From contig PGYF01000009.1 of the NCBI GenBank assembly GCA_002839535.1, forward strand, positions 1-18,591: 18,591 nt of DNA, in the 5' to 3' direction. This DNA comes from Nitrospira bacterium HGW-Nitrospira-1. Its GTDB lineage: Bacteria; Nitrospirota; Thermodesulfovibrionia; Thermodesulfovibrionales; UBA6898. The notes beneath the pieces were generated by a model. It ran no database searches. It saw nothing but the letters and a program-made list of their open reading frames with translations, and had not been told where the DNA came from. This document shows, piece by piece, positions 1-6,903 of the stretch. The position numbers and the translations under genes are program-made. Position 1 is the stretch's first letter, and the number at the start of each line of letters is the position of its first letter.

Positions 1-103
1 AGAGCTGATATCGCCGATAGCAATGGAGAAGGAACTGAGGTTTGCAATCAGGGAAGGCGGCCGCACTGTCGGCGCGGGCGTTGTTACCGAGGTATTGGAG
101 TAA
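1..103 (+). CDS. tuf: Elongation factor Tu, C-terminal fragment (partial)
   Basis: Only the last 33 codons are present, read in the frame starting at base 2 and ending with TAA at 101-103. The translated tail includes LRFAIREGGRTVGAGVVTEV, the conserved end of EF-Tu domain 3, which helps bind aminoacyl-tRNA. EF-Tu is the GTPase that delivers aminoacyl-tRNA to the ribosomal A site. The gene runs in from the left edge, and rpsJ starts 2 nt after its stop, with the rpsJ ribosome binding site inside the tuf end. The tuf-rpsJ junction is the classic str/S10 operon boundary, so the missing upstream genes are probably fusA, rpsG and rpsL. Confidence 0.95.
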   Translation, partial: ELISPIAMEKELRFAIREGGRTVGAGVVTEVLE

Positions 104-105
104 TC

Positions 106-411
106 GTGAATCAAATAATAAGAATAAAATTAAAAGCATACGACCATAGAGTTCTTGATCAATCTTTAAAGGAGATTGTAGATACTGCGCAGAGAACAGG
201 CGCAAGGGTTGCGGGCCCGGTGCCTTTGCCGACACATATCAACAAGATAACCGTTCTCAGGTCTCCTCATGTAGATAAGAAGTCAAGAGAACAGTTTGAG
301 ATAAGGACCCATAAAAGGCTTATTGATATACATGATGCAACACCGCAGACAGTAGATGCCCTTATGAAACTGGAGCTTGCAGCCGGGGTAGATGTGGAGA
401 TAAAGCTATGA
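106..411 (+). CDS. rpsJ: Small ribosomal subunit protein S10 (NusE)
   Basis: 101 aa, close to the usual 102-105. S10 sits in the 30S head, and as NusE it also joins the NusB antitermination complex on RNA polymerase. The signature HVDKKSREQFEIRTHKR is at residues 55-71, and the C-terminal half matches the family throughout. The start is GTG at 106, preceded by GGAG at 97-100 inside the tuf end. No better start exists, because the family N-terminus (MNQ-I-RIKLKAYDH) begins exactly here. Its stop overlaps the rplC start as ATGA (408-411), which implies translational coupling. It is the first gene of the S10 block. Confidence 0.98.
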   Translation: MNQIIRIKLKAYDHRVLDQSLKEIVDTAQRTGARVAGPVPLPTHINKITVLRSPHVDKKSREQFEIRTHKRLIDIHDATPQTVDALMKLELAAGVDVEIKL

Positions 412-1022
412 CAGGGATTCTGGGCAGGAAACTTGGGATGACGCAGGTTTTTGATGAAAATGGAAGGCTCTGGCCTGTTACGGTCGTTGAGGCCGGACCA
501 TGCGGCGTACTGCAGATCAAAACCAAAGAAAACGACGGGTACGAATCCGTAAAAGTGGGCTTTGAAGAGGTTAAAAAAGAGAAGAGAGCCAACCGTCCGA
601 CCAGGGGTATCTGTAAGAAAGCCGGTTTGAATCCATGCAGGATTATGAAGGAATTCCCGATGGGAGACCTGAAAGTGGGAGAGATGGTCACTGTTGAGAA
701 GTTCCAGAAGGGCGATGTTATTACCGTGACCGGTATTTCAAAAGGAAAGGGTTTCCAGGGCGTAATGAAAAGGCACAATTATGCAGGCGGTCCGAAATCT
801 CATGGCTCTACGTTTTATAGGGCGCCGGGGTCCATAGGCGCAAGTTCTTTCCCTTCAAGGGTCTGGAAGAACAAGGGGATGCCCGGACATATGGGTTCGG
901 AAAGGGTCAGCGTTAAGAATCTCAAGGTGATTGACGTCAGGGTAGATCAGAATCTTCTTCTTATTTTGGGAGCTGTTCCAGGGGCAAAAGGGACCTATCT
1001 CGAGATCAAAAAGGAAAGCTAA
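408..1022 (+). CDS. rplC: Large ribosomal subunit protein L3
   Basis: 204 aa (E. coli 209). L3 is an early assembly protein whose long loop reaches toward the peptidyl-transferase centre of 23S rRNA. The N-terminus MTGILGRKLGMTQVF and the loop segment GKGFQGVMKRHNYAGGPKSH (residues 113-132) are diagnostic. The loop continues through FPSRVWKNKGMPGHMG at 148-163. The family region where E. coli carries the PrmB-methylated glutamine reads SIGASSFPS here, without Gln, as in many non-proteobacterial L3s, so that modification is not expected (inference). The ATG overlaps the rpsJ stop by 4 nt and has GTGGAG at 394-399 as its ribosome binding site. Confidence 0.98.
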   Translation: MTGILGRKLGMTQVFDENGRLWPVTVVEAGPCGVLQIKTKENDGYESVKVGFEEVKKEKRANRPTRGICKKAGLNPCRIMKEFPMGDLKVGEMVTVEKFQKGDVITVTGISKGKGFQGVMKRHNYAGGPKSHGSTFYRAPGSIGASSFPSRVWKNKGMPGHMGSERVSVKNLKVIDVRVDQNLLLILGAVPGAKGTYLEIKKES

Positions 1023-1023
1023 A

Positions 1024-1653
1024 ATGCCTGAAATTGATATAAAAAATAAGAACAATACATCAGTAGGAAAAATGGAAGTTCCGGAAAGCGTCTTTGGGGT
1101 TACCGCAAAGGCGGGAGTCCTGCATAGCGCTGTGGTGAATTTTCTTGCGAACCAGAGGCAGGGGACCGCTGCAACAAAGACAAAGGGTCTGGTCAGCGGC
1201 GGAGGCAAGAAGCCCTGGAAGCAGAAGTCTACGGGCAGGGCAAGGTCTGGAAGTTCCCGTTCCCCGTTATGGAGAGGCGGCGGCACGGTGTTTGGCCCGC
1301 AGCCAAGGGATTATTCCTATAGTCTGCCGAAAAAGGCCAGGAAGGCTGCCCTGAACGCCGCGATTTCAGGCAAATTGGCAGATGGCGAGATAATTGTCAT
1401 AGATGGTTTCGGGCTCGAAAAACCGAGCACAAAAGATATGGTTTCTATTTTGAAGAACCTCGGGCTTGCAGGCAAAAGCACTCTCATAGTTGTGCCCGGT
1501 AAAAATGATGCGGTGCTCCTTTCAGCCAGGAATATCCCTGGAGTAAAGGTTACGAGAGTGACGGACCTCAATCCGTATGAGGTGGCTGCCAACAGATGGA
1601 TATTGTTTGACAGGCAGTCTGTGGAAATGTTGACAGAGGCAGGCAAAAAATGA
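1024..1653 (+). CDS. rplD: Large ribosomal subunit protein L4
   Basis: 209 aa (E. coli 201). L4 binds 23S rRNA, and its extended loop lines the constriction of the peptide exit tunnel, where macrolide resistance mutations occur. That loop is visible as GGGKKPWKQKSTGRARSGS at residues 59-77 followed by an RSPLWRGGG segment. In gammaproteobacteria L4 also represses its own S10 operon through the mRNA leader, but that leader region lies outside this window and cannot be assessed. The start ATG lies 1 nt after the rplC stop behind AAGGA (1011-1015). The stop overlaps rplW as ATGA (1650-1653). Confidence 0.98.
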   Translation: MPEIDIKNKNNTSVGKMEVPESVFGVTAKAGVLHSAVVNFLANQRQGTAATKTKGLVSGGGKKPWKQKSTGRARSGSSRSPLWRGGGTVFGPQPRDYSYSLPKKARKAALNAAISGKLADGEIIVIDGFGLEKPSTKDMVSILKNLGLAGKSTLIVVPGKNDAVLLSARNIPGVKVTRVTDLNPYEVAANRWILFDRQSVEMLTEAGKK

Positions 1654-1940
1654 AGAATCTTTTTACGATAATTAAAAAACCATTATTTACGGAAAAAGGG
1701 AGCAGCCTGAAAGAGGCCGAAAATAAACTCCTTGTCGAGGTCACGAGAGACGCCAACAAGATAGAGATAAAGAAAGCCCTGGAAGAAATATTCAAGGTGA
1801 AGGTGGAAAAGGTAGCTACAATCAAGTCGCATGGAAAATGGAAGAGACAGGGGAAGTCTTTGGGTAAAAGACCTGACAGGAAAAAGGCCTTGATTACCCT
1901 CAAAAAAGGCGAAAAACTTGATTTTATTGAGGGCGCATAA
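1650..1940 (+). CDS. rplW: Large ribosomal subunit protein L23
   Basis: 96 aa, usual length. L23 sits at the exit of the nascent peptide tunnel and is the docking site for signal recognition particle and trigger factor. The family core is clear: IIKKPLFTEK near the N-terminus (residues 7-16, with Glu15 at the position used for trigger factor contact) and VTRDANKIEIKKALEEIF at 31-48. The K/R-rich 60-80 stretch is the rRNA-binding extension. It is coupled on both sides: ATGA overlap with rplD and TAATG overlap with rplB (the stop's last A at 1940 is the first base of the rplB ATG). Confidence 0.97.
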   Translation: MKNLFTIIKKPLFTEKGSSLKEAENKLLVEVTRDANKIEIKKALEEIFKVKVEKVATIKSHGKWKRQGKSLGKRPDRKKALITLKKGEKLDFIEGA

Positions 1941-2758
1941 TGGGAATTAAGAAATATAAGCCAACATCCCCGGGAAAAAGATTTCGCACTGTCATGGATT
2001 TTGCAGAGGTTACCGCAAACGAACCTTTAAAGGCATTGGTAAGGCCGTTAAAGAAGAGCGGCGGAAGAAATAACCTCGGCCGCGTAACAATATGGCACAG
2101 GGGCGGCGGTAACAGCAGAAAGTACAGGCTCATTGATTTCAAGAGAGACAAGGTCGGTGTGCCGGCAGTAGTTGCCTCGATAGAATATGACCCCAACAGA
2201 TCGTCCCGCATCGCTTTACTAAACTATAAAGACGGCGAAAAGAGATATATCATTCTCCCTGTGGGCTTAAACGTGGGTGACGAGATTTCCTCAGGCAAGG
2301 GGGCCGAGATAAAAACAGGCAATGCACTTCCTCTTGGTGATATGCCTCTGGGAACATTTATGCATAATATAGAGCTGCAACCCGGTCAGGGCGCCAAGAT
2401 GGCCAGGAGCGCAGGCGCCTCTGCCCAGCTTATCGCTAAAGAAGAAAAATACGTCCAGGTAAAACTCTCTTCCGGAGAGGTAAGGCGTGTGGCAGCCAAC
2501 TGTATGGCTACGATAGGTCAGGTGAGTAATCCCGAGCATGAGAATCTATCCTCCGGAAAAGCCGGCAGGACAAGGTGGTTTGGGAAAAGACCTCATGTGC
2601 GGGGAGTTGTAATGAACCCGGTTGACCACCCCCTCGGCGGCGGAGAAGGCAAGAGCTCTGGAGGAAGACCTCCATGCACCCCATGGGGAGTGCCTGAAGG
2701 GATCAAGACCAGAAACAGTAAACGGACAAATATGTATATCGTAAAGAGGAGGAAGTAA
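1940..2758 (+). CDS. rplB: Large ribosomal subunit protein L2
   Basis: 272 aa (E. coli 273). L2 is needed for joining the subunits and lies near the peptidyl-transferase centre. The conserved C-terminal loop MNPVDHPLGGGEGKSSGG is at residues 225-242, with the essential histidine at 230, equivalent to E. coli His229. The N-terminal KKYKPTSPGKR and the RGGGNSRKYRLIDFKRDK block (54-71) also match. The start ATG overlaps the rplW stop by one base, and GAGGG at 1929-1933 is the ribosome binding site. Confidence 0.98.
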   Translation: MGIKKYKPTSPGKRFRTVMDFAEVTANEPLKALVRPLKKSGGRNNLGRVTIWHRGGGNSRKYRLIDFKRDKVGVPAVVASIEYDPNRSSRIALLNYKDGEKRYIILPVGLNVGDEISSGKGAEIKTGNALPLGDMPLGTFMHNIELQPGQGAKMARSAGASAQLIAKEEKYVQVKLSSGEVRRVAANCMATIGQVSNPEHENLSSGKAGRTRWFGKRPHVRGVVMNPVDHPLGGGEGKSSGGRPPCTPWGVPEGIKTRNSKRTNMYIVKRRK

Positions 2759-2759
2759 A

Positions 2760-3053
2760 TTGCCACGGTCATTGAAAAAAGGCCCGTATGTAGAAGATAA
2801 GCTCATGAAGAAAGTAAACGCAATGATTTCAACAGGAGAAAAGAAGATTGTAAAAACCTGGTCAAGGCGTTCTATGGTAGTGCCGGACTTTATCGGATAT
2901 ACATTCGCTGTTCATAACGGCAGGAAGTTCATTCCGATATATGTAACTGAGAACATGGTTGGACATAAGCTTGGTGAGTTTTCACCAACAAGGACTTTCA
3001 GGGGCCATTCAGGCTCGTCAAAGACATCAAAGACTACGAGTGTAAAGGGCTGA
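2760..3053 (+). CDS. rpsS: Small ribosomal subunit protein S19
   Basis: 97 aa (E. coli 92). S19 forms a complex with S13 in the 30S head and contacts A- and P-site tRNA. N-terminus PRSLKKGPYVEDKL and the core GRKFIPIYVTENMVGHKLGE (residues 55-74) are diagnostic. The start is TTG at 2760, one base after the rplB stop. A strong GAGGAGG at 2746-2752 sits 7 nt upstream, and the family N-terminus begins exactly there, so the rare start codon is well supported. Confidence 0.97.
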   Translation: MPRSLKKGPYVEDKLMKKVNAMISTGEKKIVKTWSRRSMVVPDFIGYTFAVHNGRKFIPIYVTENMVGHKLGEFSPTRTFRGHSGSSKTSKTTSVKG

Positions 3054-3057
3054 AAAA

Positions 3058-3390
3058 ATGGAGTCTAAGGCTATATTAAAATACGCAAAGTGTACGCCGA
3101 GAAAGGCGCGGAGGGTCGCTGATCTTATCAGAGGGAAAAAGGCAGGGGATGCCCTGTTGTCTCTGAAGTTCATGCCGTACAGAGGCGCCAGGTTTATAGA
3201 AAAGATCCTGAAATCCGCGATGCATAATGCAGAACAGAAAAATAACAACATTGATTCCGGAGACTTGCTTATCAAGACATTTGTTGATGAGGGGTCCAGG
3301 ATGAAGAGGGTTGAGCAAAGATCAATGGGCAGGGCAAACATGATAAAGAAAAAGTCCTGTCATATTACCGTGATATTAACAGAGGAATAA
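3058..3390 (+). CDS. rplV: Large ribosomal subunit protein L22
   Basis: 110 aa, same length as E. coli L22. L22 touches all 23S rRNA domains, and its beta-hairpin lines the exit tunnel beside L4. The N-terminal half carries the family pattern CTPRKARRVADLIRGK (residues 12-27). The hairpin lies around residues 80-100, where Met/Arg-rich sequence including RSMGRANMIKKKS is seen. The ATG starts 4 nt after rpsS. The ribosome binding site is weak (AAGGG just before the rpsS stop), so translation probably depends on coupling to rpsS. Confidence 0.97.
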   Translation: MESKAILKYAKCTPRKARRVADLIRGKKAGDALLSLKFMPYRGARFIEKILKSAMHNAEQKNNNIDSGDLLIKTFVDEGSRMKRVEQRSMGRANMIKKKSCHITVILTEE

Positions 3391-3403
3391 CCAGGAGGAA
3401 ATT

Positions 3404-4066
3404 TTGGGCCAGAAGACGCATCCTACAGGAATAAGATTAGGTATTGTAAAGACATGGGACTCGCGGTGGTACCTTAAAAAAGGGTATGCCGATCAGTTGC
3501 TTGAGGATATCGAGATAAGAAAAGATATCAAGGCAAAACTGTATCATGCAGGGGTCTCAAGGATAGAGATAGAGCGCGCCGGCCAAAAAATCCGGGTTAT
3601 TATTCATACAGCAAGACCGGGGATCATTATAGGAAAGAAAGGCTCTGAAGTAGAAAAACTTCGCAAGGATATAGAACTGGTCAGCGGGAAACAGGTCAGC
3701 GTGGATATCAAGGAGATCAGGAAGCCCGAGATAGACGCGCAGCTCGTTGCCGAGAATGTTGCCTTGCAGCTCGAAAAGAGGATAGCATTCAGAAGGGCAA
3801 TGAAAAAATCAGTGGCGTCGGCTTTAAGATTCGGGGCTCAGGGCATCAAGATTATGTGCGCCGGGAGACTTGCCGGAGCTGAAATTGCGCGAACAGAATG
3901 GTATCGCGAAGGGAGAGTGCCTTTGCATACATTCAGGGCTGATATAAATTATGGTGTTGCCCAGGCGAAAACCACGTTCGGGGCTATCGGAGTGAAGGTG
4001 TGGGTTTATCATGGCGACATACTGCCGGAGGCTGCAAAGCCTGCTGCGCAGGCAGCTGCCATTTAA
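3404..4066 (+). CDS. rpsC: Small ribosomal subunit protein S3
   Basis: 220 aa (E. coli 233). S3 lies at the mRNA entry channel of the 30S subunit. A type II KH domain with the GIIIGKKG loop is at residues 73-80. The basic cluster FRRAMKK at 129-135 corresponds to the Arg131/Arg132/Lys135 group that supports mRNA helicase activity in E. coli S3. The C-terminus ends in an Ala-rich tail (AAKPAAQAAAI). The start is TTG at 3404 behind a perfect AGGAGG (3393-3398), and the family N-terminus MGQK-HPTGIRLGI begins exactly at that codon. Confidence 0.98.
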   Translation: MGQKTHPTGIRLGIVKTWDSRWYLKKGYADQLLEDIEIRKDIKAKLYHAGVSRIEIERAGQKIRVIIHTARPGIIIGKKGSEVEKLRKDIELVSGKQVSVDIKEIRKPEIDAQLVAENVALQLEKRIAFRRAMKKSVASALRFGAQGIKIMCAGRLAGAEIARTEWYREGRVPLHTFRADINYGVAQAKTTFGAIGVKVWVYHGDILPEAAKPAAQAAAI

Positions 4067-4079
4067 GGGGAATTAAGCC

Positions 4080-4499
4080 ATGTTGATGCCGAAGAAAGTC
4101 AAGTTCAGAAAGATGCAGAAAGGCAATATGAACGGTAAGGCTTACCGCGGGTCCGAAGTGTCTTTTGGTGAATTCGGATTGAAGGCGACCGAGCCCGGCT
4201 GGATTACCAGCAGGCAGATAGAGTCTGCCAGGATTGCCATTAGCCGTCATGTCAAAAGAGGCTGTAAGGTATGGATCAGAATATTCCCTGATAAGCCGAT
4301 AACAAAAAAGCCGGCAGAGACAAGAATGGGTAAGGGAAAGGGCGCTCCTGAATATTGGGTTGCTGTTATAAAGCCTGGAAGGGTTGTTTATGAGATGTCA
4401 GGAGTAACAGAAGAAGTTGCCAAGGAGGCCTTGAGGCTTGCTTCACACAAGCTTCCTCTGGCTATGAAGTTTGTCAGAAGAGAGGAGCCGGTAATATGA
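4080..4499 (+). CDS. rplP: Large ribosomal subunit protein L16
   Basis: 139 aa (E. coli 136). L16 organises the A-site tRNA region of the 50S subunit. MLMPKKVKFRK at the N-terminus and KKPAETRMGKGKGAPEYW at residues 76-93 are diagnostic. Arg82 in that loop corresponds to the arginine hydroxylated by RoxA in E. coli, but nothing here says whether that happens. The start ATG is at 4080, with GGGGA at 4067-4071 upstream. An in-frame ATG two codons later would also fit, but the MLMPK form is the common one. ATGA overlap (4496-4499) couples it to rpmC. Confidence 0.97.
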   Translation: MLMPKKVKFRKMQKGNMNGKAYRGSEVSFGEFGLKATEPGWITSRQIESARIAISRHVKRGCKVWIRIFPDKPITKKPAETRMGKGKGAPEYWVAVIKPGRVVYEMSGVTEEVAKEALRLASHKLPLAMKFVRREEPVI

Positions 4500-4687
4500 A
4501 AGCCGCTGAATTGAGGGAAAGTACGATAGAGGAACTTGCAAGGAAAGAGCAGGATATGAGAAGGGAGTTGTTTAACCTCAGATTTCAAAAGGCAACAGGA
4601 GAGATAGAGAATCCCATGAGGCTCCGGGCGATAAAAAAAGATATTGCCAGGGTTTTGACTGTTGCCGGGGAAAAGAAGAAAAAATAA
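4496..4687 (+). CDS. rpmC: Large ribosomal subunit protein L29
   Basis: 63 aa, the same length as E. coli L29. This small two-helix protein sits near the exit tunnel next to L23 and contributes to the signal recognition particle docking surface. The family pattern is visible as ELRESTIEELARKEQDMRRE followed by LFNLRFQKATGEIENP (residues 25-40). The start overlaps the rplP stop as ATGA. The usual next gene, rpsQ, is separated here by a 101-bp gap with palindromes, unlike the tight spacing upstream. Confidence 0.96.
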   Translation: MKAAELRESTIEELARKEQDMRRELFNLRFQKATGEIENPMRLRAIKKDIARVLTVAGEKKKK

Positions 4688-4695
4688 AGAAAATA

Positions 4696-4713
4696 CGCAA
4701 ACTAAAGTTTGCG
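4696..4713. repeat. Perfect 8-bp palindrome in the rpmC-rpsQ gap
   Basis: CGCAAACT (4696-4703), AA, AGTTTGCG (4706-4713) is a perfect inverted repeat. It lies in the 101-bp gap between rpmC and rpsQ and is followed by GCTACCC and an A-run, not a T-run. It is therefore not a canonical terminator for the + strand. It could be a dispersed palindromic repeat unit, an RNA processing or stability hairpin, or a protein site. Confidence 0.7.
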
Positions 4714-4732
4714 GCTACCCTAAAAAAAACGA

Positions 4733-4744
4733 CTTTTGCAAAAG
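4733..4744. repeat. 12-bp perfect palindrome CTTTTGCAAAAG
   Basis: CTTTTGCAAAAG is its own reverse complement, and it lies 20 bp after the preceding palindrome and 44 bp before the rpsQ start. An AT-rich stretch containing TATGATAAT (4750-4758) follows, but no -35 at proper spacing was found. It may be a protein-binding site or the second half of one intergenic insertion. It may also be chance in AT-rich DNA. Confidence 0.45.
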
Positions 4745-4788
4745 GCTCATATGATAATAGTTTTTAAAAATAGCGTTGGAAGGTAAAA

Positions 4789-5049
4789 ATGATTAACAAA
4801 ACTTATACGGGGAAAGTAGTCAGCAATAAGATGGACAAAACAGTGGTAGTTGCTATTACCAGGCTTTTTCAGCACCCTGTTTATAAAAAGACGGTAAAGA
4901 AGGTATCGAAATTCAAGGCGCATGATGCGGGAAATGTCTGTGAAATCGGCGATACTGTTCTTATTACGGAGACCAGGCCGATAAGTAAAGACAAGAGATG
5001 GCTTGTCCTTGAGAAGGTGAGCAGCCTGACAGGGAGTAACGTAAAATGA
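4789..5049 (+). CDS. rpsQ: Small ribosomal subunit protein S17
   Basis: 86 aa (E. coli 84). S17 is an OB-fold primary binder of 16S rRNA. GKVVSNKMDKTVVVAITR at residues 8-25 and GDTVLITETRPISKDKRW at 54-71 are the two family signatures. The start ATG has GGAAGGT at 4778-4784. Its stop overlaps rplN as ATGA (5046-5049). The 101-bp gap upstream separates it from the S10 block, so it is the first gene of a tightly packed stretch running to rplF. Confidence 0.97.
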   Translation: MINKTYTGKVVSNKMDKTVVVAITRLFQHPVYKKTVKKVSKFKAHDAGNVCEIGDTVLITETRPISKDKRWLVLEKVSSLTGSNVK

Positions 5050-5414
5050 TTCAGGCAATGAGCGTACTTGAGGTAGCAGATAATTCCGGCGCTAAAAGAG
5101 TCCAGTGCATAAAGGTGCTGGGCGGTTCTAAAAGAAGGTATGCAAGACTCGGGGATGTTATTGTTGTCAGCGTAAAAGAGGCGATACCGGCCGGCACGGT
5201 AAAGAAAGGCGCTGTTGCAAAGGGTGTTGTTGTGCGCACCAAAAAAGAAACGCGCAGGCCTGACGGCTCCTATATACGCTTTGATCAGAACGCGGTTGTG
5301 TTGATAAATCCTCAGGGCGAGCCGATAGGAACAAGAATTTTCGGACCAGTTGCAAGAGAGCTAAGATGGAGAGAATATGTGAAAATAATCTCCCTTGCTC
5401 CTGAAGTACTGTAG
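5046..5414 (+). CDS. rplN: Large ribosomal subunit protein L14
   Basis: 122 aa, nearly universal in length. L14 forms an intersubunit bridge with 16S rRNA, near L19, and is the binding platform for the silencing factor RsfS. The sequence is highly conserved: SVLEVADNSGAKRVQCIKVL near the N-terminus and VVRTKKETRRPDGSYIRFD at residues 62-80. The end GPVARELRWREYVKIISLAPEV is also typical. It is translationally coupled to rpsQ by ATGA. TAG ends the gene at 5412-5414, and those bases form part of the rplX ribosome binding site. Confidence 0.98.
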   Translation: MIQAMSVLEVADNSGAKRVQCIKVLGGSKRRYARLGDVIVVSVKEAIPAGTVKKGAVAKGVVVRTKKETRRPDGSYIRFDQNAVVLINPQGEPIGTRIFGPVARELRWREYVKIISLAPEVL

Positions 5415-5422
5415 GAGGAGAG

Positions 5423-5740
5423 ATGGGTTTGGGAATCAATAAAGAAGATACGGTGTATGTAATAACAGGCAGGGAAAAGGGTAAAAAGGGAAGGGTTCTT
5501 TTGGTTGATAAAGGGAAGAACAGGGTGCTGGTTGAAAAGGTCAATATCATCAAGAAACATATGAAGCCGAACAAGAGGTATGCTCAGGGCGGTATCATTG
5601 AAAAAGAGGCCCCGATTGCCCTTTCGAATGTCTTGCTCTTCTGCCCCAAGTGCAGTAAGCCTGCCAGGATAGGCGTCTCTCTTTTAGAAGGTGGAAAAAA
5701 GCACAGAATGTGCAAAAAATGCAAGGAGGTCATTGACTGA
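5423..5740 (+). CDS. rplX: Large ribosomal subunit protein L24, zinc-binding form
   Basis: 105 aa (E. coli 104). L24 starts 50S assembly and contacts the exit tunnel mouth. A KOW motif spans about residues 9-36 (VYVITGREKGKKGRVLLVDK within it). The C-terminal part carries CPKC at 74-77 and CKKC at 97-100, a four-cysteine zinc ribbon that E. coli L24 lacks and many other bacteria have. A strong AGGAGGAG (5413-5420) abuts the ATG at only 2 nt, which is unusually close; the spacing from the first AGGAGG is 4 nt. Confidence 0.97.
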   Translation: MGLGINKEDTVYVITGREKGKKGRVLLVDKGKNRVLVEKVNIIKKHMKPNKRYAQGGIIEKEAPIALSNVLLFCPKCSKPARIGVSLLEGGKKHRMCKKCKEVID

Positions 5741-5742
5741 TA

Positions 5743-6285
5743 ATGACTCCAAGACTGAAAGAAAAATATATCAATGAGATTGTCCCTGCAATGATGAAAG
5801 AATTTTCGTACAAAAATATCATGCAGGCGCCCAAAATACAGAAAATAGTTCTGAATGTCGGGCTTGGCGAGGCCATCCAAAACATCAAGTTTCTTGAGGC
5901 GGCACAGAAGGAATTGGGTAAAATTACCGGCCAGAAGGCTGTTATTACCAAGGCAAAGAAGTCGATTGCGACATTCAAATTGAGACAGGGGATGCCTATA
6001 GGGTGCAAGGTTACACTCAGGGGCAATACCATGTATGAATTTCTCGACAGGCTTATAAGCGTCGCTCTGCCGGCCATCAGGGACTTCAGGGGAATTTCGG
6101 GCAAGTCATTTGACGGCAGGGGTAATTATGCCCTTGGCATCAGAGAGCAGTTTATTTTTCCTGAAATAGACTACGATAAGGTCGAGATGGTGCATGGACT
6201 TGATATTATCATGTGTACATCAGCAGGGACTGATAAAGAAAGCAAGGCGCTTTTGCGCATGCTCGGCATCCCTTTTAGAAATTAG
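5743..6285 (+). CDS. rplE: Large ribosomal subunit protein L5
   Basis: 180 aa (E. coli 179). L5 binds 5S rRNA in the central protuberance with L18. The family pattern is clear from PRLKEKYINEIVPAMMKEF at the N-terminus through KIVLNVGLGEA, GNTMYEFLDRLISVALPAIRDFRG and NYALGIREQFIFPEIDYDK. The start ATG lies 2 nt after the rplX stop. AGGAGGT (5724-5730), placed inside the end of rplX, is 12 nt away. No obvious S8-type repressor stem was recognised around the start, though S8 regulates at this site in E. coli. Confidence 0.98.
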   Translation: MTPRLKEKYINEIVPAMMKEFSYKNIMQAPKIQKIVLNVGLGEAIQNIKFLEAAQKELGKITGQKAVITKAKKSIATFKLRQGMPIGCKVTLRGNTMYEFLDRLISVALPAIRDFRGISGKSFDGRGNYALGIREQFIFPEIDYDKVEMVHGLDIIMCTSAGTDKESKALLRMLGIPFRN

Positions 6286-6300
6286 AGAGGTATTATAAAA

Positions 6301-6486
6301 ATGGCAAAGACGTGCATGATAGAAAAGGCAAAAAGGCCGCCGAAATTCAGTGTCAGGGTACATAACAGATGTAAGGTATGCGGCAGGCCAAGAGGCTATC
6401 TCAGAAAATTCGGCATGTGTAGAATATGCTTTAGGACCTTCGCTCTCCGCGGGCAGATACCCGGGGTGACTAAATCAAGTTGGTAG
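6301..6486 (+). CDS. rpsZ: Small ribosomal subunit protein S14, zinc-binding type Z
   Basis: 61 aa, the short form (rpsN type Z) as opposed to the about 100-aa zinc-free form of E. coli. S14 sits in the 30S head next to S3 and S10. The zinc ligands are Cys24, Cys27, Cys40 and Cys43 in RCKVCGRPRGYLRKFGMCRI, followed by the typical C-terminus FALRGQIPGVTKSSW. GAGAGG at 6285-6290 is the ribosome binding site. A zinc-dependent S14 at the chromosomal spc position is usual in Gram-positive and deep-branching bacteria. Confidence 0.98.
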   Translation: MAKTCMIEKAKRPPKFSVRVHNRCKVCGRPRGYLRKFGMCRICFRTFALRGQIPGVTKSSW

Positions 6487-6495
6487 AGGTGATTG

Positions 6496-6891
6496 ATGTT
6501 AACTGACCCAATAGCAGATATGCTTACAAGAATCAGGAACGCCGTTCTTATAAAGGCGGAAAAAGTGGATATCCCTGCATCAAAGATGAAGCTTGACATA
6601 GCAAAGATATTAAAAGAGGAAGGCTTTATCAGGGCATATAAAATCCTCAAAGACAAAAAACAGGGCATATTGAGGATTACCCTCAAGTACGCTCTGGATA
6701 ACCATCCGTGCATTTCCGGACTAAAGAGGATCAGCAAACCCGGCAGAAGGGTATATGCCAATAGTGAAGTAGTCCCGACTGTCATGGGCGGGGTCGGAAT
6801 TTCCATACTGACTACATCAAAGGGGATTCTTACCGGTAAAGTGTGCAGGCGCGATAAAGTAGGCGGAGAAGTTCTCTGCCACATCTGGTAA
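6496..6891 (+). CDS. rpsH: Small ribosomal subunit protein S8
   Basis: 131 aa from ATG 6496 (E. coli 130). S8 is a primary 16S rRNA binder and, in E. coli, the translational repressor of the spc genes. MLTDPIADMLTRIRNA at the N-terminus and the C-terminal TTSKGILTGKVCRRDKVGGE are diagnostic. A TTG one codon upstream (6493) is in frame, but AGGTGA (6487-6492) would directly touch it, so the ATG is preferred. It starts 9 nt after the S14 stop. Confidence 0.96.
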   Translation: MLTDPIADMLTRIRNAVLIKAEKVDIPASKMKLDIAKILKEEGFIRAYKILKDKKQGILRITLKYALDNHPCISGLKRISKPGRRVYANSEVVPTVMGGVGISILTTSKGILTGKVCRRDKVGGEVLCHIW

Positions 6892-6903
6892 AGGAGACGC
6901 AGG

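Noticed and set aside
4745..4788. Promoter before rpsQ using TATGATAAT
   Set aside because: The -10-like sequence has no -35 at acceptable distance; TTGCAA is only 8-11 bp away.
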